From Candidatus Pacearchaeota archaeon (GTDB lineage: Archaea > Nanobdellota > Nanobdellia > Pacearchaeales > GW2011-AR1), in NCBI GenBank assembly GCA_002687255.1, contig NYZR01000040.1, positions 1 through 10,547 on the forward strand: 10,547 nucleotides of DNA, in the 5' to 3' direction. Shown in pieces: positions 1 through 7,395 of the stretch. Numbering within the stretch: the first letter of the stretch is position 1; every line of letters starts with the position of its first letter. The notes below the pieces were generated by a model. It saw only the letters and a program-made list of their open reading frames with translations, was not told where the DNA came from and ran no database searches. Both the position numbers and the translations under genes were made by a program.

Positions 1-1276
1 ATATAAAACCATCAACACCTGAACGAGGCCCCTGTTCAGAATCACTCACACCATCCCCCTCATCACCCTCAGAACCACCACTCTCCGAGCCACCCTCTTC
101 ACCCCCTTCAAAACCACCTCCCCCGACATCCTCATCCCCCACAAGAGCAGAAACTTCCTTGGAACAGAACGGAACAACCTCGAGACCACTAAACGTGACC
201 GTGAAATCAGGAGGATCGTCATTCCCTTTTTGAGACAAAGTAAGAGACGCCAGATCTTTCAAAGGAGACTCCTCCGACCAAATCTCCTCGTCATCCACAG
301 ACACGACAAGATTCCCCTCTCTCTTCTCAGCCCTGAACAAAACACTATCCCCATTCTCCCGAACCCCTCCAGAAGAAGAACACACATCGCTACACACCTG
401 ATGTCTCCAAAGAGAATCGCCATCCTCGCCCAACTGGAAATAAAGAGTCTCCCCCAAACTGTCCCTCAAAACCAAAGCCCCTCTCTTACTTCCCCCCGCA
501 TCGGGAGCATCCATAGCAATCGAAACAGAAATCACAAAATCCTCAAAGGGCTCCGAAAACGTCCGGGTAGCCGTGGGCCCTGTCCATCCCGAGAATCCAG
601 AACCAGAGAAAACAAAAGATCTCTCAGAAAAAGAGATACTGGCCCCCTGTTGATCCAAAACAAAAGTTTCCTCTCCAAGAGAAAGACTCTCATCGCAGAC
701 ACCCAAAAAAGTCTCCTCACCAACAACCCGCTCAGCAGCCCTCACACAAGATTGTAGCTCAGCCTCACACGCACGAGCAGATACGGCAAGATCATCACCA
801 GCGGCAAGATTAATATCCTGCATACAAACACCATACTGATCACCACAAGAGGCCTGTGGCTGCTCAGATCCAGGACTCAACCTAATATCTCCCCCTCCAA
901 ACACCGCCCAAGAACCAATCCCCAACCCCACCACCACAAGACCAAGAACAATCCACAACCACCTCTTCTTATGATTCCCAGAAACCTCCTTGACTTGCCC
1001 CTTCAGTTCAGCCCCTGTCAACACACCATGCTTCCTCCGCTTCTTCGCCCTCACAAACAAGCGAGCCACGAACCAGACAATTAACAACAGCGCAAGTCCG
1101 CCAGCTCCCCAAAGCAACATGTTACTGGAACCTCCAGGACTCAGCCCAACATCAGTAGAACTCGATCCCCCAAGACCAACAAACAACAACATCCCTGCCC
1201 CTGTCAACAACATCCCAACGATAAACCCAACCCAAGCATATCCCACCAACGTGGAAATCTCCCATCGCTTACCCAT
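1..1276 (-). CDS. Membrane-anchored surface protein with a lectin-like extracellular domain, partial (C-terminus beyond window)
   Basis: An open frame of 425 codons runs from the ATG at 1276 to the left window edge without a stop. The start is set by a strong Shine-Dalgarno sequence, and it overlaps the end of the upstream winged-helix gene by 8 bp. Hydrophobic segments lie at about residues 10-35, 52-72 and 105-127. Basic stretches (residues 77-83 and 102-105) predict that residues 128 onward are outside the cell. The exterior part has cysteines at 144, 151, 170, 177, 194, 295, 299 and 371, probably in disulfides. Residues about 205-370 are beta-rich and resemble a LamG/concanavalin-like jelly roll; this is judged by eye only. 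From residue 381 the chain becomes an acidic Gly/Glu/Ser-rich linker that leads out of the window. The function is unknown; adhesion or carbohydrate binding is a guess. Codons are G- and T-rich, matching the C-rich plus strand. Confidence 0.85.
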   Translation of the reverse strand, partial: MGKRWEISTLVGYAWVGFIVGMLLTGAGMLLFVGLGGSSSTDVGLSPGGSSNMLLWGAGGLALLLIVWFVARLFVRAKKRRKHGVLTGAELKGQVKEVSGNHKKRWLWIVLGLVVVGLGIGSWAVFGGGDIRLSPGSEQPQASCGDQYGVCMQDINLAAGDDLAVSARACEAELQSCVRAAERVVGEETFLGVCDESLSLGEETFVLDQQGASISFSERSFVFSGSGFSGWTGPTATRTFSEPFEDFVISVSIAMDAPDAGGSKRGALVLRDSLGETLYFQLGEDGDSLWRHQVCSDVCSSSGGVRENGDSVLFRAEKREGNLVVSVDDEEIWSEESPLKDLASLTLSQKGNDDPPDFTVTFSGLEVVPFCSKEVSALVGDEDVGGGGFEGGEEGGSESGGSEGDEGDGVSDSEQGPRSGVDGFI

Positions 1277-1511
1277 CCTTCTTCACCTCCTTTTTCTTGG
1301 TGTCAGCGATCCACAACAACCCCTGCTTCAAATCCGCAACCATCCCTCGTTCCTCAAGATAACTCAGAATAACATTCAACGTCTGATGCATAACCTTCGT
1401 CGGCAGCCTCCTCTTCAATTCCTCACGACTCACAAACCCCTCAGCAGCTTTCAACACATCCTCGACAGCCAAAACCGTCTTCAAATTAGGGTAATGAATC
1501 ACTTTGTCCAT
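1269..1511 (-). CDS. Small winged-helix DNA-binding protein, 80 aa
   Basis: The frame extends upstream to an ATG at 1574, but that ATG abuts the TATA box at 1573-1581. I therefore take the ATG at 1511 (protein starts MDKVIHYPNLK), which leaves a leader of about 40 nt. Residues about 8-68 have the helix-helix-helix-strand pattern of a winged helix: an LKTVLAVEDVLKAA helix, an SREELKRR helix, a recognition-like helix around VMHQTLNVILSYLEERG, then a short hairpin ending LLWI. The tail is lysine-rich. It is the first gene of an operon with the surface protein and overlaps it by 8 bp, so the two are probably translationally coupled. It may be a transcription regulator of its own operon or a more general small DNA-binding protein; the sequence does not decide. 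Confidence 0.8.
   Translation of the reverse strand: MDKVIHYPNLKTVLAVEDVLKAAEGFVSREELKRRLPTKVMHQTLNVILSYLEERGMVADLKQGLLWIADTKKKEVKKDG
1283..1290 (-). promoter_or_regulatory. Strong Shine-Dalgarno for the surface protein gene
   Basis: The minus strand reads GGAGGTGA here, six bases before the ATG at 1276, and complements the archaeal 16S 3' end. It lies inside the coding region of the winged-helix gene and fixes the downstream start. Confidence 0.85.
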
Positions 1512-1572
1512 AATGATGAGAACGCCAGCTGCACGCAACAGGCGTCTTTTCTGCCTAAATCTATATAGAATC

Positions 1573-1581
1573 ATATATAAA
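1573..1581 (-). promoter_or_regulatory. TATA box for the winged-helix/surface protein operon
   Basis: The minus strand reads TTTATATAT. A start of transcription about 26 bp downstream, near 1551, would leave a leader of about 40 nt before the ATG at 1511. The surrounding 1575-1771 interval is AT-rich, with other TATA-like strings, so the exact box is uncertain. Confidence 0.55.
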
Positions 1582-1742
1582 GCTTTCTAAAAAACCGAGA
1601 TTCCACCAACCCCTTATATAAATACATATAATCCATGATACAGAAATATCTATTATATACAATTATATAAACCTAAACCAATAAAAAACTACAGCAAGGG
1701 AAAAATCATCCAAAGCCATACGCAACATACAAACCAGATACA

Positions 1743-1750
1743 TTTTTATA
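1743..1750 (+). promoter_or_regulatory. TATA box, leaderless promoter of the 260-aa protein
   Basis: TTTTTATA is centred about 25 bp before the ATG at 1772. That spacing places transcription start at or next to the start codon. It supports the first ATG rather than the in-frame one at 1790. Confidence 0.6.
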
Positions 1751-1771
1751 CAGAGAGAACACCGAGAAACA

Positions 1772-2554
1772 ATGGGAAATCAGCTAGAAATGGGAGTTAG
1801 TAAATTCAAAAGAACACTCAACCAAGAAGAGCTCACAACAGATCAATTAGAACAAGTAAAATTATGGCTAGGACAGGGTCTCTGGGCAGAGCAAGGAGGA
1901 TCAATCTCACAATATGAACATCATGTAAGAAAAGTATTAGATAAAATAGAAAAAGCAGACTTCTACAGAGGGCAATTAAAAATTGCATACCAAATGCTCT
2001 TAGAGGAAAACAAAAAAGAAAACCCCTCCAAAGAATTAACATTAACACCTGAAGAGCAGAGCGATCTCTTCATCAGCGCAGAATGTCACATCAGAAGAAA
2101 TGAAGATCTCTTCAGTGAAATATATGAATTCGCAAATGCAGATTTGATTTCAGATACAAGCTTACCCCAAGCGATATCATGCATAAGCATACATCAAACA
2201 GACAGAAGGATGGAAACAGTTTGGGGGGATATGATGATGAGAAGGAACCTAGATTCCCCCGATCAAGAAAGATGGAATCCTAATGGGAATGGACAGATAC
2301 AAGGATACAAAGGATCATGCCTCATGCCTCAAAATGGAACAAATACAATCTCACTCGAGGAAGTAACAGAGGGATTTAATAAACTAAGAGGGGATGGTGC
2401 ATTTGTAAAAATGTCCCCCTATATAATGAGAGAGATCATACATTCTGCAAGAGTGGTAGGAGATACAAGGGTTCTGCAAGATAGAGAGGTAGTCATACAG
2501 GCTATCCCTCAAGAATATAGAAATGATGTAAGAAAAGCCCTTGATAGTAAGTGA
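1772..2554 (+). CDS. Unrecognised soluble protein, 260 aa, atypical base composition
   Basis: I recognise no family. The protein is soluble and mostly helical, with no signal peptide or membrane segment. Residues about 13-125 are rich in Glu, Gln and Lys and look like a helical bundle. Residues about 160-190 are Gly/Asn/Pro-rich and probably a loop. Residues 194-260 return to helix. There are only three cysteines (105, 137, 183) and no metal-binding pattern. All 17 arginine codons are AGA or AGG and none is CGN, whereas neighbouring genes use CGN freely. Local G exceeds C on the plus strand, the reverse of the rest of the window. The gene stands alone with its own leaderless promoter and ends one base from the convergent CDC48 stop. 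It may be a recent acquisition, but this is inference. Confidence 0.8.
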   Translation: MGNQLEMGVSKFKRTLNQEELTTDQLEQVKLWLGQGLWAEQGGSISQYEHHVRKVLDKIEKADFYRGQLKIAYQMLLEENKKENPSKELTLTPEEQSDLFISAECHIRRNEDLFSEIYEFANADLISDTSLPQAISCISIHQTDRRMETVWGDMMMRRNLDSPDQERWNPNGNGQIQGYKGSCLMPQNGTNTISLEEVTEGFNKLRGDGAFVKMSPYIMREIIHSARVVGDTRVLQDREVVIQAIPQEYRNDVRKALDSK

Positions 2555-2555
2555 T

Positions 2556-5297
2556 CTAGCCCGTATACATCGGCCCGACTTCCATCCCTGCCTTCGCCTG
2601 CTTCAAGTAATAATCCTCGATCTTCTTATACCTCTTAGCCGTATCTTCAGAAACCGAAGGACGCATCTTCTTCAGAGCCTCTTCAAAATCCTTTCTAGCC
2701 ACTTGCTCAGAATCTGGGTTCTGACGCAAAGCAAACATCGCTGCCTCCCTAACGAGACCCTCTAAATCAGCCCCAACAAAACCAGCAGTCTGTTTCACAA
2801 GCCAACTAAGAGAAACATCTTTCGCTAATGGCGTATCTCGAGTATGCACTTTCAGAATCTCTTCCCTCCCCACCTCATCAGGAACATCCACCAAAATAAT
2901 CCTATCAAACCTGCCTGGCCTCAACAAAGCAGGATCAAGCATATCTGGCCGGTTAGTGGCCCCAATAATTGTAACATCCTTCAATCCCTCAAGACCATCA
3001 ATCTCTGCCAACATCTGGTTCAGAACACGCTCAGTCACCTTAGTCCCTTGCTCAACACCACGTCTCCCAGCCAAAGCATCCATCTCATCAAAGAACACCA
3101 CACACGGAGCTACTTGCCTCGCCCGCTCAAACACTTTCCGCACACCTTCCTCAGACTTACCAACCCACTGACTTAACAAGCTAGGGCCTTTAACCTGAAT
3201 AAAGTTGGCTTCCGACTCCTTCGCTACCGCCTTCGCCAATAGCGTCTTCCCAGTTCCAGGAGGCCCATACAATAATATCCCTCTCGGAGCCCTAATTCCC
3301 AACCTCTTAAATCGATCTGCAAACTTAATCGGCCATTCCACAGCCTCCTTCAACTCCCCCTTAGTTCCAGTCAAACCACCAACATCCTCCCAATTCACAT
3401 TAGGCGCCTCCACAAGAACCTCTCTCATCGCACTAGGTCTAACTACCTTCAAAGCAGAATCAAAATCCTCTGGTTTAATAACAATCTTATCCAAAACTTC
3501 CGGAGGAATAGGCTCATCCTCCTCAAGCTTCAACTCAGGCAACAACTTTCTCAGAACATTCATCGCTGCCTCTTTCGTCAACGCATTCAAATCCGCCCCG
3601 ACAAATCCATGCGTCCTCCCAGAAAGAGAATCTAACATTTTTGAAACTCCCTTCCTCCTCACGTCAGAATAGAAAGCCTTATCAATAACACCAACCTTGA
3701 TTAGATCATCAACTATAGAAAGAACTTCGTTCTCGATACCTTCAGCCTTACGCTCAGAAAAGTGCCTTCTAACATCAAGGTCGTCCCAGACACAATCAGA
3801 CCTTTCAATGGAAGCCAAAACAGAAGTAACATCCTTAAGAGTTTCCTTGTAAGACATCGCCTTCCTGATTCCCTCTAACTTTTTGATTCTACCACTAAGC
3901 CCACCAAGTTCATTAATAACCTTCCCAATAAGAGAATCATCCCTTTTAGCCTTAAAACTTTGTAACTCACTAAGCTCAGAATCCAACTCATCCCTCCTCA
4001 TCTTAAAATTATCAAGATATGTATCAAGCTTTTTCGAAAGATCCCTTGAAGCAACGCTTAAGTTAAATTCACCAACCAAGGGCATCCCACGAGTATGAAT
4101 CTTCAATATGTTCAGCCGACCGCCTTTATCAGGAACAGAAATGCTCACCTCCCGGTCAAACCGCCCGGGCCGTCTCAAGGCCGGATCAACAGAGTTAATT
4201 CTATTCGTCGCCCCGACCACAATAACTCGACCACGTCCCTGAAGACCGTCCATCATAGTCAGCAACTGCGACACAACACGACGCTCAACTTCCCCTTGCA
4301 CCTCCTCCCGTTTAGGCGCAATCGCATCAATCTCATCAATAAACACAATCGTCGGCGCATTCTTCTCCGCATCTTCAAAGATATCTCTAATCTTCTTCTC
4401 AGATTCCCCATAGAACTTGCTCATGATCTCTGGGCCATTAAGTAAGATAAAATTAGCTTCGCTTTCATTAGCCACTGCCTTCGCCAATAGCGTCTTCCCA
4501 GTTCCAGGAGGCCCATGTAGAAGAACGCCTTTCGGAGGCTCCACACCAAGACGCTCAAAAACCTCTGGATGCCTCAACGGTAGTTCAACCATCTCACGGA
4601 TCTTCTTCACCTCTTCAGTCAAACCACCAATATCCTCATAGGTCACATCAGGAACCCCATCATCAGAAACATCGACAGCCTTATGGTGGATCTGCACCTC
4701 AGTATCCTCATTCACAAACACCGCTCCTGAAGGAGAACCAGACGTCACAACAAACTTAATTTGCTTAAACCCGGAAAAGCCGCCACCCACCTGACCACCA
4801 AACGGATCAGCCCCACCAAAAAGATCATTAAAATCTCCAAAAATATCAGACAAATTATTTCCAACCATCGCCCCCCTTCTCTGTGATCCACCAAGAGAGA
4901 ACAGATCTCCACGAACGAAAGCCCTCCCCAACAAAGCTGATTTGAACATATCAGGATCTCCTTGAATCATCACGCCTGCCTCTGCAGGAGCAATACTGAT
5001 AGACTTAGCCGGCCTCACAGTAGCCTTCTTTACTAAAACAGTTTCACCAACACTTGTCCGAGCATTCCTACGAATCAATCCATCAATCCGAATAATTTCC
5101 TCACCAACATCAGCTGGATAAGCTCTATCCACAATAGCAACGCTCTGATTCTCTCCCTGAATAGCAACCACATCCCCTCGAGAAAGACCAAGCTTCTTCA
5201 TAAGTCCTGGATCGATCCTTGCCACGCCCTTATACACATCATCCTGCAAAGCCTCAACAACCTTCAACTGCACCTCATCATTTTTCTGGACAGCCAT
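2556..5297 (-). CDS. CDC48/VCP-family AAA+ ATPase with two unusual insertions, 913 aa
   Basis: This is a hexameric unfoldase that pulls proteins apart with ATP in the cytosol, probably feeding proteolysis. The N-domain is at about residues 1-210. D1 has Walker A GPPGTGKT at 262-269, Walker B ending DEID at 321-324, sensor N365 and arginine fingers R376/R379. D2 has Walker A at 678-685, Walker B ending DEMD at 737-740 and a [12 protein letters not shown] segment at 788-799. Both ATP sites look intact. Archaeal relatives are usually about 730-810 residues; the excess here comes from a Gly/Phe-rich insert (about 137-178) in the N-domain and about 140 helical residues (about 412-552) inside D1. 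The C-terminus MYTG resembles the proteasome-docking HbYX tail but has one extra residue. The start overlaps the upstream stop (TAATG) and has a Shine-Dalgarno sequence. Confidence 0.97.
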   Translation of the reverse strand: MAVQKNDEVQLKVVEALQDDVYKGVARIDPGLMKKLGLSRGDVVAIQGENQSVAIVDRAYPADVGEEIIRIDGLIRRNARTSVGETVLVKKATVRPAKSISIAPAEAGVMIQGDPDMFKSALLGRAFVRGDLFSLGGSQRRGAMVGNNLSDIFGDFNDLFGGADPFGGQVGGGFSGFKQIKFVVTSGSPSGAVFVNEDTEVQIHHKAVDVSDDGVPDVTYEDIGGLTEEVKKIREMVELPLRHPEVFERLGVEPPKGVLLHGPPGTGKTLLAKAVANESEANFILLNGPEIMSKFYGESEKKIRDIFEDAEKNAPTIVFIDEIDAIAPKREEVQGEVERRVVSQLLTMMDGLQGRGRVIVVGATNRINSVDPALRRPGRFDREVSISVPDKGGRLNILKIHTRGMPLVGEFNLSVASRDLSKKLDTYLDNFKMRRDELDSELSELQSFKAKRDDSLIGKVINELGGLSGRIKKLEGIRKAMSYKETLKDVTSVLASIERSDCVWDDLDVRRHFSERKAEGIENEVLSIVDDLIKVGVIDKAFYSDVRRKGVSKMLDSLSGRTHGFVGADLNALTKEAAMNVLRKLLPELKLEEDEPIPPEVLDKIVIKPEDFDSALKVVRPSAMREVLVEAPNVNWEDVGGLTGTKGELKEAVEWPIKFADRFKRLGIRAPRGILLYGPPGTGKTLLAKAVAKESEANFIQVKGPSLLSQWVGKSEEGVRKVFERARQVAPCVVFFDEMDALAGRRGVEQGTKVTERVLNQMLAEIDGLEGLKDVTIIGATNRPDMLDPALLRPGRFDRIILVDVPDEVGREEILKVHTRDTPLAKDVSLSWLVKQTAGFVGADLEGLVREAAMFALRQNPDSEQVARKDFEEALKKMRPSVSEDTAKRYKKIEDYYLKQAKAGMEVGPMYTG

Positions 5298-5731
5298 TAT
5301 CTGTTATCCTCCACCCTATCAAACTGACCAAAACGCATACTCAACCGACCAAAGTCTTCAAAACAGAGCTTAACCATGTGATTTATCATTGAGTTATCCC
5401 TAGATGAATCACGCTTGAGGCGTCCTCGCCTCAATGTATCATCCATATCTCGTTCCATCTGTTTGTGGGTATCATTAATAAACCTAACGATCTCCTTCGG
5501 AATACTCACCGCATGACTGTTCCCCACAGCACGCAACTTCACAGTAAAAGTCTTCCCCTTCAGATTCCCATACTGCTCAAGAGCAGCCTGATCCGACGGA
5601 TGAATAACCTCAACCCCGCACTTCTTACATGCCACAGAACGAACTTGCATCCCCTTCTTCTCAACCCTCTGTTCCCGCATCTGCTTATTACAATTCTTGC
5701 ACACAATTTTCTGATCGAATATATCTGCCAT
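5297..5731 (-). CDS. Zinc-ribbon / AbrB-type (SpoVT-AbrB) DNA-binding protein, 144 aa
   Basis: The start chosen is the ATG at 5731 (MADIFDQKIVCKNC). The longer frame to 5818 would begin inside the TATA box and adds 29 residues of unlikely sequence. Residues 11-38 form a zinc ribbon with C11, C14, C35 and C38. Residues about 58-84 match the swapped-hairpin AbrB/SpoVT fold, with the signature VKLRAVGNSHAVSIPKEIV. The C-terminal 60 residues are charged and helical. By family it should bind DNA as a dimer and act as a regulator. It is the first gene of an operon with CDC48; its TAA and the CDC48 ATG share one base. Its leader and promoter contain two inverted repeats, so autoregulation of the pair is plausible but unproven. 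Confidence 0.85.
   Translation of the reverse strand: MADIFDQKIVCKNCNKQMREQRVEKKGMQVRSVACKKCGVEVIHPSDQAALEQYGNLKGKTFTVKLRAVGNSHAVSIPKEIVRFINDTHKQMERDMDDTLRRGRLKRDSSRDNSMINHMVKLCFEDFGRLSMRFGQFDRVEDNR
5308..5312 (-). promoter_or_regulatory. Shine-Dalgarno for CDC48
   Basis: The minus strand reads GGAGG, ten bases before the CDC48 ATG, inside the end of the AbrB-type gene. Together with the TAATG junction it points to translational coupling. Confidence 0.75.
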
Positions 5732-5759
5732 GTTATGTTGATTCCAAAATGGCAGGCCT

Positions 5760-5775
5760 AAGGTCACAAGACCTT
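5760..5775. repeat. Inverted repeat in the AbrB-CDC48 leader
   Basis: AAGGTCACAAGACCTT is a perfect 6-bp dyad with a 4-nt centre. It lies between the predicted transcription start (near 5794) and the ATG at 5731. It could be a leader hairpin or an operator for the dimeric AbrB-type protein. Confidence 0.5.
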
Positions 5776-5790
5776 CATGTCTACCATGTT

Positions 5791-5810
5791 GTATATCCGT
5801 TCGTGTATAC
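5791..5810. repeat. Imperfect palindrome at the predicted transcription start
   Basis: GTATATCCGTTCGTGTATAC matches its own reverse complement at 14 of 20 positions and covers the predicted start near 5794. It is a candidate operator, though short imperfect palindromes in AT-rich promoters can arise by chance. Confidence 0.3.
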
Positions 5811-5816
5811 ACATCC

Positions 5817-5824
5817 ATATATAA
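5817..5824 (-). promoter_or_regulatory. TATA box for the AbrB-CDC48 operon
   Basis: The minus strand reads TTATATAT. Transcription would start about 26 bp downstream, near 5794, giving a leader of about 60 nt before the ATG at 5731. Confidence 0.55.
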
Positions 5825-5847
5825 GCATTTCGGTGACAGAGAACAAC

Positions 5848-5857
5848 CTTTAAAACC
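5848..5857 (+). promoter_or_regulatory. Distal TATA-like box, first copy of CTTTAAAACC
   Basis: CTTTAAAACC occurs here and again, exactly, at 5907-5916. Either could be a TATA element for the transporter gene; this copy would start transcription near 5879. It directly abuts the inverted repeat at 5857-5881. Confidence 0.4.
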
Positions 5858-5881
5858 TTTGAAGTGGTCGCCAGTTCAAAG
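5857..5881. repeat. Long inverted repeat, 11-bp arms with one mismatch
   Basis: The left arm CTTTGAAGTGG (5857-5867) and right arm CCAGTTCAAAG (5871-5881) pair around a TCG centre, with a single G-G mismatch. It may be an operator in DNA or a hairpin in RNA. It sits in the divergent region upstream of the transporter. Confidence 0.6.
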
Positions 5882-5886
5882 AGCTC

Positions 5887-5910
5887 AAAGATTTGTTCTT
5901 GCAAATCTTT
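5887..5910. repeat. Perfect 9-bp inverted repeat overlapping the transporter TATA box
   Basis: AAAGATTTG (5887-5895) pairs perfectly with CAAATCTTT (5902-5910) across six bases. The right arm runs into the proximal TATA element, so a bound protein would block TBP access. It is a strong operator candidate. Confidence 0.55.
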
Positions 5911-5916
5911 AAAACC
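5907..5916 (+). promoter_or_regulatory. Proximal TATA box for the MFS transporter
   Basis: CTTTAAAACC places transcription start near 5937, about 12 nt before the ATG at 5949. It is the second exact copy of this 10-mer in the region. Confidence 0.5.
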
Positions 5917-5948
5917 CTCTCCGCTCTCCTCCAACCGAAAAAGAGACC

Positions 5949-7361
5949 ATGCCCACCAAAACCCAGAACCAAAAAACCAGACCCCTTAGGGACGCAACCC
6001 ACCCAGAAACCACCTTCAAGAAAGACACCCCAAGAACAGAAACCCTCAAAGCCAACGCCAGAAAAACCAGCGTTCGACAAGGCATCGCTAGCAACCTCTC
6101 CGTGGGATTAGGAAATAGCCAGATAACACCGTTCGCCCTGGCTCTCCAAGCAACACCATTCCATATCGGCCTACTCAGCTCCTTCTCCAGCCTCGCTAAT
6201 CCGGTAGCTCAACTCTACGGGAGCCGCCTAATGGAACACAAACCAAGGAAGAAAATTCTCCTCACCTTCATGCTCTTCCAGTTCCTGATCTGGCTCCCCA
6301 TCATCGGCCTCGGTTACCTATTCCTCCAAGGCACACTCACCCCCTACCTCCCTCTCGCTCTCATCGGCCTCTGGCTTCTCTTCTCTGCTGCCGGGGGAGC
6401 CATGGCTCCGGCCTGGTTCTCCTGGATGGGCGACCTCGTCTCGGCAGATCATCGTGGCAGATACTTCAGCAAAAGAAATCGCCTCATCGGAACGTTCGGT
6501 CTCATCGCCTCACTCACAGGAGCAATCCTCCTAGACTTCTACAAAACTCGTGGCCTCGCCATCATAGGATTCATAATCTTATTCGGAGCGGCCGCTACAT
6601 TCAAGCTCGTCGCCTGGTTCTTCCTCCATCATCAATACGCACCACAACTCAAACTCCGTAAAAAATACTACTTCTCCTTCCTCTCTTTCATAAAAAGATT
6701 TGATAACCTCGGCAAGTTCGCCACTTACCGTGCCTTCCTCAATCTCTCGATAGCCATCGCAGGCCCCTTCCTTGCTGTCTACATGTTGCAAGAACTAGGC
6801 TTCAGCTACACAACATTCATGATCGTCTCCCTCTCCGGATCCGTCTTCTATCTCTTCTTCTCCCCGCTCGCAGGAAAGTTCTCAGACCGCTATGGAAACA
6901 TTAAACTGATTTGGATCGCCAACATCCTCTGGATATTCACCCCCTTGCTTTGGACATTCCTTACAAAACCGCTCCACCTCATTATGTTCCCAGCACTCAT
7001 CAGCGGCATAGCCAACGCATGTTGGGTCATCGCTGTCACCAACTTCATGTATGACTCCTCATCGCAAGAACATCGTGGTCTGTGCGTTGCCTACTCATCA
7101 GTTCTCATAGGCGTGGGAGCATTCATTGGTGCTCTAATAGGAGGATACCTCATCCAATACGTCCCGGCAATCCTCTCAAATAAATACACAACCATCTTCG
7201 CCCTCTCAGCTGCACTGAGACTCATCGTCGGGGCCTCATTCCTTCCAAAGCTTAAGGAACAAAAACATACCAAACGCCTACCTCCAATGCGAATCCAATT
7301 CAATCATCCGTTCAAAACTCTCAATGCAGAAATTGGTTGGTTCCGACACGTATTCAAATAG
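5949..7361 (+). CDS. Major facilitator superfamily (MFS) transporter, 470 aa
   Basis: This is an inner-membrane secondary transporter; the substrate cannot be read from sequence. A hydrophilic Thr/Lys/Pro-rich tail of about 44 residues precedes roughly 12 hydrophobic segments, about 46-66, 70-90, 103-125, 133-157, 176-195, 202-226, 258-280, 285-306, 317-336, 342-365, 378-402 and 411-432. Motif-A-like loops occur in both halves: GSRLMEHKPRKK at 91-102 and GKFSDRYGNIK at 309-319. These are typical of MFS proteins and mark the two pseudo-repeats. The next in-frame ATG is only at residue 95, inside the fold, so the first ATG is used. The gene is monocistronic, divergent from the AbrB-CDC48 operon, and the shared region carries inverted repeats that suggest regulation. 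Codons favour CTC and ATC, following the C-rich strand. Confidence 0.9.
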   Translation: MPTKTQNQKTRPLRDATHPETTFKKDTPRTETLKANARKTSVRQGIASNLSVGLGNSQITPFALALQATPFHIGLLSSFSSLANPVAQLYGSRLMEHKPRKKILLTFMLFQFLIWLPIIGLGYLFLQGTLTPYLPLALIGLWLLFSAAGGAMAPAWFSWMGDLVSADHRGRYFSKRNRLIGTFGLIASLTGAILLDFYKTRGLAIIGFIILFGAAATFKLVAWFFLHHQYAPQLKLRKKYYFSFLSFIKRFDNLGKFATYRAFLNLSIAIAGPFLAVYMLQELGFSYTTFMIVSLSGSVFYLFFSPLAGKFSDRYGNIKLIWIANILWIFTPLLWTFLTKPLHLIMFPALISGIANACWVIAVTNFMYDSSSQEHRGLCVAYSSVLIGVGAFIGALIGGYLIQYVPAILSNKYTTIFALSAALRLIVGASFLPKLKEQKHTKRLPPMRIQFNHPFKTLNAEIGWFRHVFK

Positions 7362-7366
7362 GAACG

Positions 7367-7374
7367 TTTAAATA
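7367..7374 (+). promoter_or_regulatory. TATA box, leaderless promoter of the secreted protein
   Basis: TTTAAATA is centred about 25 bp before the ATG at 7396 and begins six bases after the transporter stop. Transcription should start at the ATG. Confidence 0.65.
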
Positions 7375-7395
7375 CCACTTCTAAGTGAAAAAATA

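Noticed and set aside
230..757. A 175-residue plus-strand frame, and a similar one at 990-1568
   Set aside because: Both lie opposite the surface protein and winged-helix genes and are low-complexity Pro/Ser/Arg translations of the C-rich strand.
3642..4064. Intein in CDC48
   Set aside because: The insert is only about 140 residues, has no Cys/Ser junction or terminal His-Asn, and does not interrupt a P-loop, the usual intein site in ATPases.
2541..4641. Plus-strand open frames across CDC48
   Set aside because: They are antisense frames of a long, fully conserved gene and resemble no protein family.
5732..5818. N-terminal extension of the AbrB-type protein to the ATG at 5818
   Set aside because: The upstream ATG overlaps the TATA box and the added residues precede the normal domain start.
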